Shown here piece after piece: positions 61,864 to 64,000 of a stretch of 64,000 bases of DNA; position 1 is the first letter of the stretch; every line of letters starts with the position of its first letter. Where the stretch lies: positions 248,001 through 312,000 of the forward strand of contig NZ_JALPRS010000001.1 in assembly GCF_023630255.1 (NCBI RefSeq). Direction: 5' to 3'. Source of the stretch: Pontibacter deserti (lineage in GTDB: Bacteria > Bacteroidota > Bacteroidia > Cytophagales > Hymenobacteraceae). Both the position numbers and the translations under genes were made by a program. Under the pieces are notes generated by a model, which was not told the origin of the DNA, searched no databases, and saw only the letters and a program-made list of their open reading frames with translations.

Positions 61864-64000
61864 TTATTTTGTAATGTCTTCTTGGATTTTTTTAGCTTCA
61901 GCCAACTGGCGCTCTCTTTCTCGTTTATGCCTTGCTTCCAGTTTGCGGAAAAGGTCCGAGAAGTTGTCGTATTCCCGCTGGTAAATCAGGCCGGCACCGG
62001 TAGCACGCACTTCACCTTCCAGAAAATCTTCGTACTGGTTGCGCTGGAAAGCCTGCACACGCAAACGCCCGTCTTCAGTTAAAGAATATTCTACGGCGAT
62101 ATCCCCTGCATACCCACCCATATTGCTTTGCTCACGCTGGCCACCCTCCAGGCCAATATCTGTACCCACCCGAACGGTCATCCTGTCGTTCAGGAACTGC
62201 TGGCGCAAGGCTACATTCAGGTCGGTGCGACCCTGTGCAGATCCGGATGAATAATCTTGATAAGAATCTATGCCAAGCTCCAGACCAAGACCACCCGCAT
62301 AACGTTGTGTAAGGTTGCTTAACTGGTCAGACATGACCTGGCTCAGGCTGTTTCTGGCTGTGGATGCAAACCCGCCACCGGAACTGGTAAACGGATCCGG
62401 GGCCATAAAGCGATTCAGTACCAGCAACGAGAATACTTGTTTGTTCATTTCTGCTTCATCAGAGCGCAGGTTGCCCAAACTGGTCATCACCTCCCGTGGC
62501 ATCTGGGTGCGCTGTTGTTCCGGAGCCTGAATGTCAAATCCGATTTCCGGCTTCAGCATTTCGCCTTCCACATCCACAAATACCTGGAACGTAAACTGGT
62601 TACGAAGTATAGGGTCCTGTGTGCCGCCAATCTGTGAAGCTACCAGTTCCATAGGGGCGGTCTCTACGTTATAAATGGCCGTTACCTGCATGTTGGCCTG
62701 CAGCGGGTCGCCGGTCCAGGCTATGTAGCTGCCTTTCTCTATTGCCAGCTCCCGCGATACCAGGTCATAGAAGTCCATGCTATACTTGCCTTCTGTTATT
62801 TCATAGCGCCCGGTCATGTTAATCTGCCCGCTAGGGGCCATGCCTATATACATAGGGTCTGCGGAGCCTTTTACAACTAAATTATCGCCCGTGGTAGGGT
62901 CAAGGATTATGGTAATAGGGGTATCATCAGTTACAGAGATCTGCGTTTGTACATCTAAACCAACAAAGCCCGTAACCTGTGCTGTGTCAGTTTGCTTCTG
63001 CCCGCCAATGATGGCTGTGAGAGAGTCATTCAGGTTCACAAATTCAACTATACCTTCCCGTTCGGCAGCGCCCACTTCATCAGCCGGAATTACAATGGTA
63101 AATGCAGATCCCTCCAGTATCTGTACATTCGTCTTCACTACAGGTGTGGCCATATCGCCGGTTATAGTTGCACCGGCATCAATAAACACAGTACCATAGT
63201 AAAGTGGGTTATCTTTTGCTGTTGAGTTAAGCGCCAGGAACTTATCTGTATTGGCAGTCAGGTCAAAGCGGTAGTCGGTATAGTTCTGGGTATAAATGTT
63301 TCCATTCAGGTCAAGGGTATTACCAAGTGAATCGGTTAAAGTAAAGTCTGGTAAACTAATGCCGTTTTCGGTAAATAGCATGCGCTCGTTCTGCAACCTG
63401 TATAATGAACCTAATTGGGTAATGGTAAACTGTGTCTGGTTAAAGTTCAGGTCTCCCAGTATGTTTGGATCAGCTAAGGTGCCTGTTATGCGTAAATTCC
63501 CGCTGGCGGTGCCATCCATGTTTTTAACGGCTCCTGCAGTAAAGCCCTGCAGCGATTTTAAATTCAGGCTTGCAATGTTTCCTGTCAGGTTAAGCAGTGT
63601 GGCATTCGGCTGCATTTCTATAAAACCGTTTACCAGCATCTGGTTGCCTTCATCAGTCAGGCGGGCATCTATGGTATAGCGGTTGCCGGCAGCGGAACCT
63701 GCCACTAGTGCCAGGTCACCAACAGGCACACCTTCATAGGTAAAATCGGTAACGGTAATGTCGGAAGTGAAGCCTGGAGTGGATGTCATCAGGTTGCGCA
63801 GCGTGGCGTTCCCATTTATAGTTCCGGACATCAGGCTATCCTCTTTCTGGAAAGAGCGGGTAATGTACTCGATCTCAAAGTTCTGGAACGTTGCCACCAT
63901 AGGTGCCCCGGGCCCGACAGGCCCCTGACTATTTAGCCCCAGCGACATATTGTTGTGCTGCAACTGAATATTTTTGGCATAAATAAAATTGGTGTCGAAT
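61864..64000 (-). CDS. tamB: TamB-like translocation/assembly protein, C-terminal part
   Basis: At least 712 residues; the frame is open to the right window edge so the N-terminus is missing (a TTG near 63963 is not taken as the start). The visible part is beta-helix repetitive (strand after strand of alternating polar and hydrophobic residues), ending with the DUF490/TamB C-terminal domain: LNVALRQQFLNDRMTVRVGTDIG, GDIAVEYSLTEDGRLRVQAFQRN. A Lys/Arg/Glu-rich tail follows. TamB spans the periplasm and transfers lipids or proteins to the outer membrane. It is followed by tamL. Confidence 0.88.
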   Translation of the reverse strand, partial: FDTNFIYAKNIQLQHNNMSLGLNSQGPVGPGAPMVATFQNFEIEYITRSFQKEDSLMSGTINGNATLRNLMTSTPGFTSDITVTDFTYEGVPVGDLALVAGSAAGNRYTIDARLTDEGNQMLVNGFIEMQPNATLLNLTGNIASLNLKSLQGFTAGAVKNMDGTASGNLRITGTLADPNILGDLNFNQTQFTITQLGSLYRLQNERMLFTENGISLPDFTLTDSLGNTLDLNGNIYTQNYTDYRFDLTANTDKFLALNSTAKDNPLYYGTVFIDAGATITGDMATPVVKTNVQILEGSAFTIVIPADEVGAAEREGIVEFVNLNDSLTAIIGGQKQTDTAQVTGFVGLDVQTQISVTDDTPITIILDPTTGDNLVVKGSADPMYIGMAPSGQINMTGRYEITEGKYSMDFYDLVSRELAIEKGSYIAWTGDPLQANMQVTAIYNVETAPMELVASQIGGTQDPILRNQFTFQVFVDVEGEMLKPEIGFDIQAPEQQRTQMPREVMTSLGNLRSDEAEMNKQVFSLLVLNRFMAPDPFTSSGGGFASTARNSLSQVMSDQLSNLTQRYAGGLGLELGIDSYQDYSSGSAQGRTDLNVALRQQFLNDRMTVRVGTDIGLEGGQREQSNMGGYAGDIAVEYSLTEDGRLRVQAFQRNQYEDFLEGEVRATGAGLIYQREYDNFSDLFRKLEARHKRERERQLAEAKKIQEDITK

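Overview
The window looks like chromosomal DNA of a Bacteroidota bacterium, most likely Cytophagales/Hymenobacteraceae (Pontibacter-like). This is inferred from the GyrB type, a TamB/TamL-type envelope pair, polyphosphate and GlgE-type glucan genes, moderate GC, and promoters matching the Bacteroidota form TTG-N19-TAnnTTTG. No rRNA, tRNA, CRISPR array, insertion sequence or prophage was seen. The segment is mostly housekeeping and storage metabolism with a few accessory islands.

Layout. 1-5.9 kb: the tail of one gene, gyrB, then two A+T-rich orphan genes each followed by an attC-like palindrome (a probable integron-type cassette pair with no integrase), then DinB-like and GNAT proteins and a small outer-membrane barrel. 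6-12.7 kb: an orphan lipoprotein, ppk and a convergent ppx/gppA-type gene separated by a 690-bp repeat-rich gap, an L,D-transpeptidase-like protein and a thioredoxin-fold protein. 12.9-33 kb: a large trehalose/alpha-glucan locus. On the minus strand treZ, a GH57/DUF3536 gene, treY and malQ form one compact operon. Divergent from it run glgE, a treS-maltokinase fusion and glgB. After an MscS channel comes a fused otsA-otsB gene whose phosphatase half has lost its nucleophilic Asp. 33-37.9 kb: xseB/xseA, a coiled-coil protein, and an SDR plus aldehyde dehydrogenase pair. 38-40.5 kb: an HMG-CoA lyase-like gene with a CCG-type Fe-S/cysteine-rich protein, then a small outer-membrane protein. 40.9-44.9 kb: a five-gene run of a TIGR02587/TIGR02588 membrane pair, cyanophycinase, a small membrane protein and a guanidine-modifying-enzyme-fold protein. 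45-50.4 kb: ferredoxin and ferredoxin reductase, DUF72, two adjacent extreme low-complexity Arg/Gly/Tyr/Ser proteins, pirin and a thioredoxin-like protein. 50.6-64 kb: small unknowns, a four-PAS histidine kinase with a receiver protein, an amidohydrolase, a GH13 alpha-glucosidase, an M28 peptidase, and tamL with a truncated tamB.

How the genes work together. Trehalose can be made from glucan ends (TreY/TreZ), from maltose (TreS) and, up to trehalose 6-phosphate, from UDP-glucose (OtsA). TreS plus maltokinase feeds GlgE, and GlgB branches the product, so the locus joins trehalose and glycogen-like polymer through maltose 1-phosphate. Polyphosphate (Ppk/Ppx) and possibly cyanophycin-like peptide (cyanophycinase) add two more storage themes. 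With the disordered proteins and MscS this suggests stress or desiccation physiology, which is an inference.

Two signals run across genes. The heptamer AAGTATA (or TATACTT) is strikingly over-represented on both strands in coding and intergenic DNA, and it also sits in hairpin arms. Many genes end in long, nearly perfect hairpins used as terminators.
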